A DNA stretch of 64,000 bases, taken from the NCBI GenBank assembly GCA_902712845.1, contig LR743504.1:1648001-1712000 (forward strand), read 5' to 3'. Positions 17,416 to 26,348 of this stretch are shown here, piece after piece; position 1 is the first letter of the stretch; the number at the start of each line of letters is the position of its first letter. Below the pieces are notes generated by a model. The model was given only the letters and a program-made list of their open reading frames with translations, made no database searches and was not told the origin of the DNA. The DNA comes from Methylobacterium bullatum. GTDB taxonomy: Bacteria > Pseudomonadota > Alphaproteobacteria > Rhizobiales > Beijerinckiaceae. Position numbers and translations under genes: made by a program.

Positions 17416-18880
17416 CGGCCTCTTCGCGGCCGAGGCGGCTGTTGCGCCGGCTCCAGGCGAAGTAGATCACAAGTCCTACCGCGAGCCAGGCAAGCAGTCG
17501 CAGCCAGGTCTGGCCGTCGAGGGACACCATCATGGCGAGGCAGCTGACGATCCCGAGGATCGGCACCAGCGGCACCAGCGGCGTCCGGTAGTCCCGTCGC
17601 GCATCGGGCTGGGTCCGGCGCAGGATGATGACCCCCGCACAGACCAGGATGAAGGCCAGCAGGGTGCCGATGCTGGTCATGTGACCGAGCTGGCTAATCG
17701 GCAGGAACCCGCCGAGCGCGCTGGTGAACACCATGAAGAACAGGTTCGAGCGGTAGGGCGTCTTCCAGGTCGGATGGATCCGGGAGAAGAAGCCCGGTAG
17801 CAGCCTGTCCTGGCTCATGGAATAGAACACGCGGCTCTGGCCTAGAAGCAGGACCAGGATCACGGTGGAGAAGCCGGCGATGACGCCGAGGGTCACGAGG
17901 CTCTTCAGCCACGGGAACGGGGTCTGGGCGATGGCCGTGTTCACCGGCGCGGCATCGCCTTTCATGGCGTCGTAATGGACGAGGCCGGTGAGCACGCCGG
18001 CGAAGGCAATGTAGATGACCGTGCAGATGGCCAGCGAGCCGAGGATGCCGATCATCATGTTGCGCTGGGGGTTCTTGGCCTCCTGCGCCGCAGTCGAGAC
18101 CGCGTCGAACCCGATATAGGCGAAGAACACCACGCCTGCGCCGCGCATGATGCCGCTCCAGCCGTACTCGCCGAACGTGCCGGTATTCTCGGGGATGAAC
18201 GGCACGTAGTTCTGCGCCTTGATGTAGAACAGGCCGACGCCCACCACGACCGCCACCACCGCGAGCTTGACCGCCACGACGACGGCGTTGACCCGGGCGG
18301 ATTCGCGGATGCCGATCATCAGCAGGGCCGAGACGGCGACGATGATGAGGATGGCCGGCAGGTTGACGATGCCATGCGCCGTCACACCGTCGACCGTGTA
18401 GGTCTCGAAGGGGGAATTGACGAGGCTGGGCGGCAGGTTGATGCCGAGGGTGTCCCGCAGGAACCGGGTGACGTAGCTCGACCAGCTCACCGAAACGGTG
18501 GCCGCGCCGACAGCGTATTCGAGCACGAGGTCCCAGCCGATGATCCAGGCCACGAACTCGCCCATGGTGGCGTAGGCGTAGGTATAGGCCGAGCCCGCCA
18601 CGGGGATCATGCCGGCGAGCTCGCTGTAGCACATGCCGGCGAAGGCGCAGGCGATCGACGCGATGGCGAAGGAGATCACCACGGCGGGGCCGGCATGTTC
18701 GGCCGCCGCGATGCCGGTGAGGGAGAACAGGCCGGCTCCGATCACCGCGCCGATGCCGAGGGCGACGAGGCTCCAGGGGCCGAGGGTGCGCTCGAGCTTG
18801 TGTTCCCCCCCTTCGGCATCGGAATTCAGCCGCTCGAGGGATTTCGTCCGGGTGAGATCGCCTGCGAGGCCTGATGCCAT
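17402..18880 (-). CDS. APC-family amino-acid permease
   Basis: A 492-aa inner-membrane transporter of the amino acid-polyamine-organocation superfamily, cationic amino-acid transporter (CAT/YhdG) type, with about twelve membrane helices. The first-helix motif LVALGIGAVIGAGLFSLTGIAAAEHAGPAVVISF, the GWDLVLEYAVGAATVSVSWSSYV segment, and AYIGFDAVSTAAQEAKNPQRNMMIGI are characteristic. The ATG at 18880 precedes a roughly 40-residue cytoplasmic head. Substrate is probably a cationic or neutral amino acid; it cannot be fixed from sequence. Confidence 0.92.
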   Translation of the reverse strand: MASGLAGDLTRTKSLERLNSDAEGGEHKLERTLGPWSLVALGIGAVIGAGLFSLTGIAAAEHAGPAVVISFAIASIACAFAGMCYSELAGMIPVAGSAYTYAYATMGEFVAWIIGWDLVLEYAVGAATVSVSWSSYVTRFLRDTLGINLPPSLVNSPFETYTVDGVTAHGIVNLPAILIIVAVSALLMIGIRESARVNAVVVAVKLAVVAVVVGVGLFYIKAQNYVPFIPENTGTFGEYGWSGIMRGAGVVFFAYIGFDAVSTAAQEAKNPQRNMMIGILGSLAICTVIYIAFAGVLTGLVHYDAMKGDAAPVNTAIAQTPFPWLKSLVTLGVIAGFSTVILVLLLGQSRVFYSMSQDRLLPGFFSRIHPTWKTPYRSNLFFMVFTSALGGFLPISQLGHMTSIGTLLAFILVCAGVIILRRTQPDARRDYRTPLVPLVPILGIVSCLAMMVSLDGQTWLRLLAWLAVGLVIYFAWSRRNSRLGREEAVKPS

Positions 18881-19055
18881 GGATCGATGCCCTTCATGGT
18901 CGGAGCGCGGAGGTCCGGCGTCCAGCGCATCGCGACCATGCAGCTTTCCCGCCATGGGCTAAACCTTGGCCGTTCAACGAGGTTCCGGCGGAATCACGCG
19001 CCGTCTCGCGGGTTGCGGAGGCTGCCCGAGGCGGCAAGCCCCGGCTCCCCGGCCC

Positions 19056-19823
19056 TCAGCGTGGCGTGTGCCGCGTGGCTGCCGCGAGACAGCCATCCGC
19101 CAGGTCCTTGAGGATCGCTCCGGCGCGGGCGGAGATGGCGGGCCCGGCCGTCTCGGGCGTACCGGCGGAGTAGGGCGGTTCCGGCGCATATTCGGCCACG
19201 AGCTGGCTCGTCCGGGCATAGACGTCGCCACGCAGGCGGGCCGCCAGGACGAGGGCGAAGTCGAGGCCGGCGGAGACGCCCGCCGCCGTGATCCGGTTGC
19301 GGTCCACCACCACGCGCCGGTTCACCGGAATGGCGCCGAGGCGGGGCAGCACGGTCTCGCGCACGCACCAATGCGAGGTGGCGCGATAGCCATCGAGCAG
19401 CCCCGCCGCGCCGAGGATGAGCGACCCGGTGCAGACGCTGGTGACCCAGGACGCGCGTGGAGCCCGGTCGCGCAGGAAGGCCAGGGTCGCCTCGTCGCGC
19501 ATCTGGGCGGGGGTCGCGTCGCCGCCCGGCACGAAGAGCACGTCGATATCGCGGGGGCAGGTCTCGAAGGAGGTGTCGGCCATGAGGGGCAGGCCCGTAT
19601 CGCTCGGAACAGGTCCGGCTTGGCGGGAGACGAGATGGAGCCGATCACCCGCCAGCCCGGCCAGGATCGCCTGCGGGCCAACGAGGTCGAGCGCCGTCAT
19701 GCCGGGGAACATCAGCATGGCGATCCGCACGGGCGGCTGCTCTGGCGCCGCCGCACGAGCGGCCTCGCCCGGACCGGACAGGAAAGCCGCCGTCAGGCTC
19801 GCGGTGAAGGCGCGACGATCCAT
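19056..19823 (-). CDS. DJ-1/PfpI-family protein, isonitrile hydratase-like, exported
   Basis: A 255-aa protein of the DJ-1/PfpI superfamily. The core IAMLMFPGMTALDLVGPQAIL, DVLFVPGGDATPAQ and the nucleophile elbow SVCTGSLILGAAGLLDGYRATSHW (C131) match the isonitrile hydratase/ThiJ branch. The N-terminus MDRRAFTASLTAAFLSGPGEAARAAA is a twin-arginine-like signal peptide. This is unusual, since most family members are cytosolic, and suggests periplasmic action. Stand-alone, between the permease and the sigma-factor gene. Confidence 0.87.
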   Translation of the reverse strand: MDRRAFTASLTAAFLSGPGEAARAAAPEQPPVRIAMLMFPGMTALDLVGPQAILAGLAGDRLHLVSRQAGPVPSDTGLPLMADTSFETCPRDIDVLFVPGGDATPAQMRDEATLAFLRDRAPRASWVTSVCTGSLILGAAGLLDGYRATSHWCVRETVLPRLGAIPVNRRVVVDRNRITAAGVSAGLDFALVLAARLRGDVYARTSQLVAEYAPEPPYSAGTPETAGPAISARAGAILKDLADGCLAAATRHTPR

Positions 19824-20118
19824 GGACGATCCCTCCCAACGGCAATGACCGGATCATATAGACCACAGAGGACGCGAGCAGAGGCGGCAGCGCTTGGGGA
19901 CATGGCCAAGATGTCGCTGTCTCCGACACCATCCGCCGCATGTGGACGCGAAGGGCGTACTTCGGCATATGCGCAGCTTGGCGGGATGCGTGACCGGGTG
20001 GGATGCGCTACAACCCCGGGACATGCTACGGGCTCGCCATCGACGTCAGGCGGACCGATCCGATACGGCCGGTCCGAACCGGGCGATTTCCTGCCAAACG
20101 ATCAGAATACGACGAGCC

Positions 20119-20862
20119 ATGACCCGCGACGTCCTTGACACCAGCCCCGACCGCTCGAGCGACACGAACGGCGACGGCCGGCCGAGCCTCACGGCGACCA
20201 TTCGCTCCCATCTCGGAGACCAGCTCCGCACGGTCTACGACCGCCTCGGCACGGACGAGCCGTCCACGCGGTTCGCCGAGCTCATCGAGAAGCTGGAAGC
20301 CGCCCTGAAAGCTCGTGGCGAGCAGGTGGAGCCCGAGTTCCGCAACGGTCTGCTCGCGGCGGTGCCGTCGCTGCGGGCCTTCGCGCTCTCGCTCACCAGC
20401 AATCCGGCCCGCTCGGACGATCTGGTACAGGACACCCTGCTCAAGGGCTGGCAGCATCGCGCGCGGTTCCAGCCGGGCACGAACCTGAATGCCTGGCTCT
20501 TCACCATCCTGCGCAACATCTTCTACTCGGACCACCGCAAGCGCGTGCGCGAGGTGGAAGACCAGGACGGCTCCTACGCCGCGCGTCTCGCCACGGCACC
20601 GCACCAGGGCGACCGCCTCGATGTGGAGGATCTGCAGACGGCGCTGGCGAAACTGCCGCCCGACCAGCGCGAGGCCCTCGTCCTCGTGGGCGCCGAGGGC
20701 GTGTCCTACGAGGAGGCGGCCACGATCATGGGCTGCAAGGTCGGCACGGTGAAGAGCCGCGTCAGCCGCGCCCGCGGGCGCCTCGCCGAACTGCTCGGCT
20801 ACGACGAGGAAGACCTGAGCTCGGACCGGCTGATCCAATCGGCCATGCCGAAAGACGCCTGA
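20119..20862 (+). CDS. EcfG-type sigma factor with NepR-like N-terminal segment
   Basis: A 247-aa RNA polymerase sigma factor of the EcfG (ECF15) general-stress group. Region 2 is at about 90-160 (LRAFALSLTSNPARSDDLVQDTLLKGWQ...LNAWLFTILRNIFYSDHRKR) and region 4 at about 175-235 (ALAKLPPDQREALVLVGAEGVSYEEAATIMGCKVGTVKSRVSRARGRLAEL). The first 70 residues are an extension: LTATIRSHLGDQLRTVYDRLGTDEPSTRFAELIEKLEAAL resembles the anti-sigma factor NepR. EcfG is normally sequestered by a separate NepR and released by phosphorylated PhyR, so this protein carries an inhibitor-like segment in cis. The ATG at 20119 is the first plausible start; upstream frame is random-looking. A separate NepR-like gene lies at 21829. 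Confidence 0.88.
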   Translation: MTRDVLDTSPDRSSDTNGDGRPSLTATIRSHLGDQLRTVYDRLGTDEPSTRFAELIEKLEAALKARGEQVEPEFRNGLLAAVPSLRAFALSLTSNPARSDDLVQDTLLKGWQHRARFQPGTNLNAWLFTILRNIFYSDHRKRVREVEDQDGSYAARLATAPHQGDRLDVEDLQTALAKLPPDQREALVLVGAEGVSYEEAATIMGCKVGTVKSRVSRARGRLAELLGYDEEDLSSDRLIQSAMPKDA

Positions 20863-21086
20863 CACTGTCCAGTGAGGGGTGGGGATCGGCGCTTCTCCGC
20901 TCTTACCGGGCGACCCGTTTCGCGACACCTTGCCGACGAGGAACGTCGTCCCCCGATAGGGGGCATGGTTGGGACATTCCGGCAAAATCGACTTTCTAGG
21001 CATCCCTTTCCGCAGATCGGGCGTTACTGCCCCGAACCCCGCTGAGCGTCACCGTTCGCGGGTCATCGGATACGGAGATCTCGATC

Positions 21087-21497
21087 ATGAACATCAAGAC
21101 CCTTCTCGCCGCTTCGGCGATCGCCCTGTCCCTTCCCCTCGCCGCCCAGGCCCAGGGCCTCGTGCGCGGCGCCGAGCGTGGCGCCCAGGAGGGTGCCGAC
21201 GCAGCCGGCCCAGTAGGTGCCATCGTCGGTGGTGCCGTTGGCGCTGCGACCGGAACCGTCGGTGGCATTCTCGGTGTCGACGACCGTCCCCGCTTCCGCC
21301 AATACGTCACCCGCGAGCGTCACAGCTCCTACGCCTATGACGGCGACGTCCGCGTCGGCGCGACCCTGCCGGGCACCGGCGTGACCTATTACGACGTGCC
21401 TTCCGAGTACAATGCCCGCGGCGCGCGCTACACCATCGTCAACGACCGTCCGGTGCTGGTGGACCGCAGCCGCCGCATCGTCGAGGTCATCGACTAA
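21087..21497 (+). CDS. DUF1236-containing secreted protein
   Basis: A 136-aa protein. MNIKTLLAASAIALSLPLAAQAQG is a Sec signal peptide. A Gly/Ala-rich stretch (AGPVGAIVGGAVGAATGTVGGILGV) follows, then the DUF1236 core: VRVGATLPGTGVTYYDVPSEYNARGARYTIVNDRPVLVDRSRRIVEVID. DUF1236 proteins are common, often repeated, periplasmic proteins of Rhizobiales with no known activity. A strong hairpin follows. Its position between two general-stress genes suggests, but does not show, stress control. Confidence 0.9.
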   Translation: MNIKTLLAASAIALSLPLAAQAQGLVRGAERGAQEGADAAGPVGAIVGGAVGAATGTVGGILGVDDRPRFRQYVTRERHSSYAYDGDVRVGATLPGTGVTYYDVPSEYNARGARYTIVNDRPVLVDRSRRIVEVID

Positions 21498-21504
21498 TAT
21501 TAAG

Positions 21505-21540
21505 TCTCACTGACCCCGACCCATAGGTCGGGGCCAGTGA
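21505..21540 (+). terminator. Stem-loop after DUF1236 gene
   Basis: CTCACTG-A-CCCCGACC, loop CATA, GGTCGGGG-C-CAGTGAG: a 15-bp stem with one internal mismatch, starting a few bases after the stop. No U-tract; probably a transcript 3' end. Confidence 0.55.
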
Positions 21541-21651
21541 GGTCCGGCGGACGACCGCCGCCGCGCATTCGCGCGGGCAGACCTCAATGAGGCGGACTCA
21601 TCGAGGCCTGGTATGATCGTCGACATCGACCGACGCTGACCATTCGGCAAG

Positions 21652-21683
21652 AGCCCCCGGTGCCATGGCACCGGGGGCTTTTT
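21652..21683 (+). terminator. Rho-independent terminator
   Basis: AGCCCCCGGTGCC, two-base spacer, GGCACCGGGGGCT followed by five T: a perfect 13-bp stem with a U-tract. It is 110 bases past the DUF1236 hairpin, so it may end a separate short transcript rather than the DUF1236 mRNA. Confidence 0.85.
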
Positions 21684-21828
21684 CGTGGATCGGAGGATCG
21701 TCAGGGCTGGCAGAAGAAACACCGCAAATACCGGCGCGGGATCGGGTACCATCAACATTTGTGAGTCGGCACGCGCAACACTCAGCGCCCCGGCTGGTTA
21801 TTGCTCTTGACTGAGGGAGACACCCGAT

Positions 21829-22134
21829 ATGGCAAACGATCCAATCGTCCGCATTGATGATTCTGCCCCTGGACAGTCCGGCGCCGCGGTTGTCGATCCG
21901 GCTCTGCCCGAGCCGGTGCGGGACCATCTCGGCCAGCAGCTGCGCTCCGTCTTCACCACGCAGGACGATGCTCCGAAATTCCTCGGCGAACCTGCCGTGC
22001 CGGAGGAATTCGCGCCGCAATTGCGTCGCCTAGAGACCCGGCTGAAGACCCATGAAGAAGGCACCGGCGCGGTGGAGCAGGCTCTGGATGGCCTCCTCGA
22101 CGACCTGAAGGCACCGCCCGCGACGACGATCTGA
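21829..22134 (+). CDS. NepR-like anti-sigma factor
   Basis: A 101-aa protein whose core LPEPVRDHLGQQLRSVFTTQ...GEPAVPEEFAPQLRRLETRL follows the NepR pattern: helix 1 with LGxQLR, a short linker, then EPxPxxF and helix 2. NepR binds the EcfG sigma factor and is displaced by phosphorylated PhyR. It is longer than typical NepR (about 60-70 aa), with an insert (DDAPKFL) between the helices and an acidic tail. GAGGGAG lies upstream of the ATG at 21829. Paired at a distance with the sigma-factor gene at 20119. Confidence 0.7.
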   Translation: MANDPIVRIDDSAPGQSGAAVVDPALPEPVRDHLGQQLRSVFTTQDDAPKFLGEPAVPEEFAPQLRRLETRLKTHEEGTGAVEQALDGLLDDLKAPPATTI

Positions 22135-22151
22135 ACTCAGGCCCCGGGATC

Positions 22152-22574
22152 CTAAACCTTGGGTTTGGCCGCGAGGATATCCCGGATCTCGCCCAGCAGC
22201 TTCACGTCCGCCGGGGTTTCGGGCAGGGGCTTTGCCTCCTCCTGGGTCTGAAGCTTGTTCATGGCCCGGATGACGAGGAACAGCACGAAGGCGACGATCA
22301 TGAAATTGAGCGCCACGGTGATGAACTGGCCGTAGCCGATCACCGCGCCCTGCTTCTTCGCATCGGCATAGGCCGCGCCCTTCTGCACACTCGACGAGAG
22401 CGCGATGTAATAGTTCGAGAAATCGAGGCCGCCCGTGATCGCCCCGATGATCGGCATGAACACGTCCTGGACGGCCGACGTGACGATGGAGCCGAAGGCG
22501 GCGCCGATGATCACGCCCACCGCCAGATCGACGACGTTGCCGCGCAGCGCGAATTTCTTGAATTCTTCCAGCAC
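22152..22574 (-). CDS. mscL: Large-conductance mechanosensitive channel MscL
   Basis: A 140-aa inner-membrane pentameric channel that opens on hypo-osmotic shock. The start is a GTG at 22574, giving [35 protein letters not shown], the classic MscL N-terminal helix and TM1. TM2 is [26 protein letters not shown], and the C-terminal bundle ends [15 protein letters not shown]. Convergent with the NepR-like gene, 17 bases apart. Confidence 0.96.
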   Translation of the reverse strand: MLEEFKKFALRGNVVDLAVGVIIGAAFGSIVTSAVQDVFMPIIGAITGGLDFSNYYIALSSSVQKGAAYADAKKQGAVIGYGQFITVALNFMIVAFVLFLVIRAMNKLQTQEEAKPLPETPADVKLLGEIRDILAAKPKV

Positions 22575-22630
22575 CGTCGCCTCCCAAGCGTGAGCCCAAC
22601 GGGCTTCCGCCGGGAGCTTAGGCGAGCCGA

Positions 22631-23476
22631 TCAGCTTTCGACAGGCGCCGGTTCGATCTGTCCACGGCCGGTTGCATCGAGACGCTCCTCGAGCTTCGCC
22701 CGGCGACGGTACTGCGCCGCCCCGATCGGCAGGGTGACGAGGTAGCCGCCCGCCATCACCACCATGGCCTCGAACGGGTAGCTGATGAACAGGCCGAAGG
22801 CCGCGACCACGACAAGGAAGATCGGCAGCACCCATTCGCGCGGCACCCGCTTGCCCATGGTCTTGCCGGAGAAGGTCGGCACGGTGGAAACCACGAGGAG
22901 GGCGATGCAGAGCGTGTAGCCGAGCACCACCGGCGCGGCCCAGCGCTCGAACGGCAGGCCGAGGAAGTGGAGATAGAGCGGCAGCATCGCGGTCAGCGCT
23001 CCGGCCGGCGCCGGCATGCCGACGAAGAAGTCCTTCTTCCAGGCGGGCCGGTTGGGATCGTCGAGCATCGCGTTGAAGCGGGCGAGACGCAGGGCCATGG
23101 CGATGGCGAAGATCAGGGCCACGATCCAGCCCAGCGAGCGCAGCTCCTTCAGGGCGAAGCCGTAGAGGATGAGCGCCGGGGCGCAGCCGAAATTGACGAA
23201 ATCGGCGAGGGAATCGAGCTCGGCCCCGAAACGCGACGTCCCCTTGAGCATCCGGGCGACGCGCCCGTCGATCCCGTCGAGGAAGGCGGCCGCGACGATG
23301 GCGATGACGGCGGGCTCGAACTTGCCCTCGAACGCGAGACGGATCGCGGTCAGCCCGAGGCAGACCGCCATCAGGGTGATCATGTTGGGCGCGATCATCC
23401 GGAACGGCACCGCCTTGAAGCGGCGCGGCTTCGGCTCGTTGGCATCCGGCTCGAAGGGCGGAAAGAGATCGTCCAT
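22631..23476 (-). CDS. pssA: CDP-diacylglycerol-serine O-phosphatidyltransferase
   Basis: A 281-aa integral membrane enzyme making phosphatidylserine from CDP-diacylglycerol and serine. The CDP-alcohol phosphotransferase motif is intact: [27 protein letters not shown]. About seven to eight membrane helices follow. The ATG at 23476 gives [35 protein letters not shown]. It follows psd by 89 bases on the same strand; together they are the pathway to phosphatidylethanolamine. Confidence 0.95.
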   Translation of the reverse strand: MDDLFPPFEPDANEPKPRRFKAVPFRMIAPNMITLMAVCLGLTAIRLAFEGKFEPAVIAIVAAAFLDGIDGRVARMLKGTSRFGAELDSLADFVNFGCAPALILYGFALKELRSLGWIVALIFAIAMALRLARFNAMLDDPNRPAWKKDFFVGMPAPAGALTAMLPLYLHFLGLPFERWAAPVVLGYTLCIALLVVSTVPTFSGKTMGKRVPREWVLPIFLVVVAAFGLFISYPFEAMVVMAGGYLVTLPIGAAQYRRRAKLEERLDATGRGQIEPAPVES

Positions 23477-23565
23477 GACGCGCCTTTTCGGAAAGACGGG
23501 CGAACGGGCCTGTAGGGCGCCGTCCGCGAAGGATCGCGACCCCGCCGGGGCGGGGCCGGGTGGGA

Positions 23566-24276
23566 TCAGATGCGGCGGAAGCTGCGCTCGGGACCGCCGC
23601 CGAGATCGGCGAGCACGGTCTCGCCCGCCACCGCCTTCTGGCCGAGGCCGACCAGCACGCGCGTGCCCACCGGCAGGTAGACGTCGACGCGCGAGCCGAA
23701 GCGAATCAGGCCGAAGCGCTCGCCCACGTTCAGGGTATCGTTCGCCTGCACCCACCCGACGATGCGGCGGGCCACCAAGCCGGCGATCTGCACGACGCCG
23801 ACGCGCAGGGGGCTGCCGCGATGCGTGGTCTCGATGACGAGGCCGTTGCGCTCGTTGTCGTCGCTGGCCTTGTCGAGTTCCGCATTGAGGAACAGGCCGG
23901 GCGTGTAGACGATCTGGCCGATCTTGCCGGTGACGGGGACGCGGTTCACGTGGCAATCGAACACGTTCATGAAGACCGAGATCCGTGTCATCGGCTCCTG
24001 CGGCAGGTCGAGCTCGGGCGGCGGCAGCACGGTGGAGATCAGGTTCACCCGGCCGTCGGCCGGCGAGACCACGAGGCCGTCCGCCACCGGGGTGACCCGC
24101 TCGGGATCGCGGAAGAAGTAGCAGACCCACAGGGTGAGGATCAGGAAGATCCAGCCGGCGAACTGGGCGAAATAGCCGAACAGCACGGTCAGCACGATGC
24201 CGATCAGGATGAAGGGGTAGCCCTCCTTGTGGATCGGCACGAGGGTTCTGCGGATCGTCTCAAGCAGATCGGACAT
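23566..24276 (-). CDS. psd: Phosphatidylserine decarboxylase
   Basis: A 236-aa short-form (type II-like) phosphatidylserine decarboxylase with N-terminal membrane helices ([34 protein letters not shown]) and the catalytic region [23 protein letters not shown]. The pyruvoyl-forming self-cleavage site is the Gly-Ser in RFGSRVDVY, the alphaproteobacterial equivalent of LGST. It converts phosphatidylserine to phosphatidylethanolamine and is the first gene of the psd-pssA operon. Confidence 0.95.
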   Translation of the reverse strand: MSDLLETIRRTLVPIHKEGYPFILIGIVLTVLFGYFAQFAGWIFLILTLWVCYFFRDPERVTPVADGLVVSPADGRVNLISTVLPPPELDLPQEPMTRISVFMNVFDCHVNRVPVTGKIGQIVYTPGLFLNAELDKASDDNERNGLVIETTHRGSPLRVGVVQIAGLVARRIVGWVQANDTLNVGERFGLIRFGSRVDVYLPVGTRVLVGLGQKAVAGETVLADLGGGPERSFRRI

Positions 24277-24461
24277 GAAGATTCGGTACTCCTGCGGACC
24301 GAGGGATCGGCCGCGCCCGCAATGCGGCCGGGTTGGCAGTCCCGACGGCCTGCGTCAACTCTCGGAGCGGATCGGCGGCGCCCGCAGGGCATCCCGTTTG
24401 ATGATGCCTTAAGCACCGTGCCGCTAGACCGGGATAGGATCAGGCGGAGAGCGAGGACCGG

Positions 24462-24632
24462 ATGCTGGATCGGGCGCTGATGCATGTGCGAGCGGCAATC
24501 GCCCTGCGGGACTGTGCCGCGAGCGCGCCATCGGATGTCGAACGCCACCTGCTGATGAAGGTGGCCGCGATCCACGAGGCGCGGGCCCGCAAGGTGCTCC
24601 ACACGAAGCAGAGCCAAGTCCGCCGTCGCTGA
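24462..24632 (+). CDS. Small protein of unknown function
   Basis: A 56-aa basic helical protein beginning MLDRALMHVRAAIALRDCAA and ending in KQSQVRRR. GCGAGGA lies 5-6 bases upstream of the ATG. The composition is like a short DNA- or RNA-binding or regulatory peptide, but no family is recognised. It sits alone between psd (divergent) and the flavoprotein gene (convergent). Confidence 0.5.
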   Translation: MLDRALMHVRAAIALRDCAASAPSDVERHLLMKVAAIHEARARKVLHTKQSQVRRR

Positions 24633-24663
24633 AGCGGGTCCGGCACGGGCGCCGGTCTCTCCG

Positions 24664-25566
24664 TCACCAGAGCGGCACGGCCCCCGCGCGCCGGACGAAG
24701 GTCCGGGGTGCGAAGCGCCAGAGCCGCTCGGCGCCCGGGAAGCGCGCGATCTCGGGGGAATCGAGGAGCACCTCCGCCCGCCCCGTCATTTGCAGCAGGT
24801 CGCCGTTGGTGAAATCGATGATTGCGAGCCCGGCGCGGGGATTGGCGCGAATGTTTCCCAATGTGTTGAAGAAGCGGTTGCCGGAATAATCCGGGACCGT
24901 GAGCACGCCGTCCTCGCCGATCCGCATGAAGCCCGCGGGGCCGCCGCGATGCGAGACGTCGACCTGCCGGTCCCCGTCCTCCCCCTCCGCATAGGTGGCG
25001 ACGAAGACCGTATCGGCCCCGGCGATGAGCGCACGGGCGCTCTCGTCGAGGCCATGGCCGGTCTCCGGGGCCGCCGCGACGGGATTTCGCGGGCGCTCCG
25101 CCCCCTGCCGGACGTGGATGTATTGCGGGCAATTGCCGAAGCTCTGCTGCACCCGGACCTCGAAACCGTCGCCCTCCCTGCGCTGCACGATTCCGTTCAG
25201 GCGGTTCCTCCGCCGCGTGGCCAGATCGATCCCGAGCAGCCCCACCGCCGCTCCCTCCGTCAGGCCCGCCTCGGCGGGGTCGCCGGGTTCGGCGGCTGCC
25301 CGAACGCGCAGCCGGACGGGATCCGGCGCATCGAGGAATCCCGGTTCGCCCGTCCGGATCGTCGCCCAGACGTCGCCCTCCGGGTCCACCGCCCCGAGCA
25401 CCACGAAGGGCAGGTGCCGGAAGAAGTCGCGATGTTGCTCGATCATCCGGTCGCGGATCACGCGAGGGCCGATCTCGGCCATGCGCTCGGCGACGCCGGC
25501 ATGGTCCTGGATCGCGATTTCGCCCGGGTGCCAGGGCGAGGCGGAGTAATGATCGGATGGGGACAT
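24664..25566 (-). CDS. Pyridoxamine 5'-phosphate oxidase-like FMN-binding protein
   Basis: A 300-aa protein with the split-barrel flavin fold of the PNPOx superfamily. It has two barrel-like segments: FFRHLPFVVLGAVDPEGDVWATIRTGEPGFL (residues 48-78) and VFVATYAEGEDGDRQVDVSHRGGPAGFMRIGEDGVLTVPDYSGNRFFNTLGNIRANPRAGLAIIDF (about 185-250). SFGNCPQYIHVRQ between them is typical of this large subfamily, sometimes linked to ferredoxin-type reductases. It probably reduces a small substrate with FMN. It follows the GST gene by 28 bases, so the two are co-transcribed. Confidence 0.88.
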   Translation of the reverse strand: MSPSDHYSASPWHPGEIAIQDHAGVAERMAEIGPRVIRDRMIEQHRDFFRHLPFVVLGAVDPEGDVWATIRTGEPGFLDAPDPVRLRVRAAAEPGDPAEAGLTEGAAVGLLGIDLATRRRNRLNGIVQRREGDGFEVRVQQSFGNCPQYIHVRQGAERPRNPVAAAPETGHGLDESARALIAGADTVFVATYAEGEDGDRQVDVSHRGGPAGFMRIGEDGVLTVPDYSGNRFFNTLGNIRANPRAGLAIIDFTNGDLLQMTGRAEVLLDSPEIARFPGAERLWRFAPRTFVRRAGAVPLW

Positions 25567-25594
25567 GGGTGATCTCCGGTGGCAGGATTTCGTC

Positions 25595-26209
25595 TCAGGC
25601 CGCGCGCAGGCCGGCTGCCGTCATCGGAAAGGCCACGAAGCCGGGCAGCGCCTCGATGCGGCCGAGCCAGGCTCGGATCTCGGCATAGGAGGCGAGATCG
25701 ACATTCCCCTCGGGGGCTGCGGCGACGTAGCTGTAGAGGGCCACGTCCGCGATGGTCGGGTGGTCGGCGGCGATCCAGGCGCGACCGGCGAGTTCCGCCT
25801 CGATGCGGCCGAGGACCTGATGGGCGCGGGCGATCACCTCGCCGGCGTCGAAGCGAGCGCCGAAGACGGTGATCAGCCGGGCGGCGGCGGGGCCGAAGGC
25901 GATGGGTCCGGCCGCCACCGAGAGCCAGCGCTGCACCCGCGCCGCCGCGAGGGCATCCTCAGGCAGCCAATCCGTGCGCCCGAGCTTTTTCGCCAGGTAG
26001 ACCAGGATGGCATTCGAATCCGGAACCACCACGTCGCCATCGACGAGCACCGGCACCTGTCCGAAGGGATTCAGGGCGAGGAAGTCCGGCGTCCTGTGCG
26101 CGCCGGCGGCGAGGTCGACCTCGACGATCTCGCACTCCGCACCCACCAGGGAGAGGAACAGACGCGCCCGGTGCGCATGCCCGGACAGGGCCATGTGGAA
26201 CAGCTTCAT
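25595..26209 (-). CDS. Glutathione S-transferase family protein
   Basis: A 204-aa GST. The thioredoxin-like N-domain ([33 protein letters not shown]...[29 protein letters not shown]) has the cis-Pro (QVP) and glutathione-binding DSNAI. The helical C-domain ends with [19 protein letters not shown] and PGFVAFP. The start at 26209 is fixed by family similarity; longer frames run through the LysR promoter region. Divergent from the LysR gene at 26349, which probably controls it. Confidence 0.92.
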   Translation of the reverse strand: MKLFHMALSGHAHRARLFLSLVGAECEIVEVDLAAGAHRTPDFLALNPFGQVPVLVDGDVVVPDSNAILVYLAKKLGRTDWLPEDALAAARVQRWLSVAAGPIAFGPAAARLITVFGARFDAGEVIARAHQVLGRIEAELAGRAWIAADHPTIADVALYSYVAAAPEGNVDLASYAEIRAWLGRIEALPGFVAFPMTAAGLRAA

Positions 26210-26304
26210 GATGGATCTCCGCGTCGGCCGGACGAGGGCGCCGGCCACGGACACATCAGAGACCCTTGCCTGGAACGCGTGAACCGGCATTCTCCGCAAT
26301 CGAC

Positions 26305-26323
26305 TATTCCGCTGGATGGAATA
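26305..26323. promoter_or_regulatory. Putative LysR operator in divergent promoter region
   Basis: TATTCC-N7-GGAATA is a perfect 6-bp dyad containing a T-N11-A LysR box. It lies 26 bases before the LysR start and about 96 bases before the GST start, where a LysR regulator would repress itself and activate the divergent operon. Confidence 0.5.
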
Positions 26324-26348
26324 ATCCGAGGGTACGGAGGAGGCCGGC

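Noticed and set aside
20940..20970. GGAAC...GTT as an EcfG promoter before the DUF1236 gene
   Set aside because: The spacer is 23 bases, too long for the usual 16-17.
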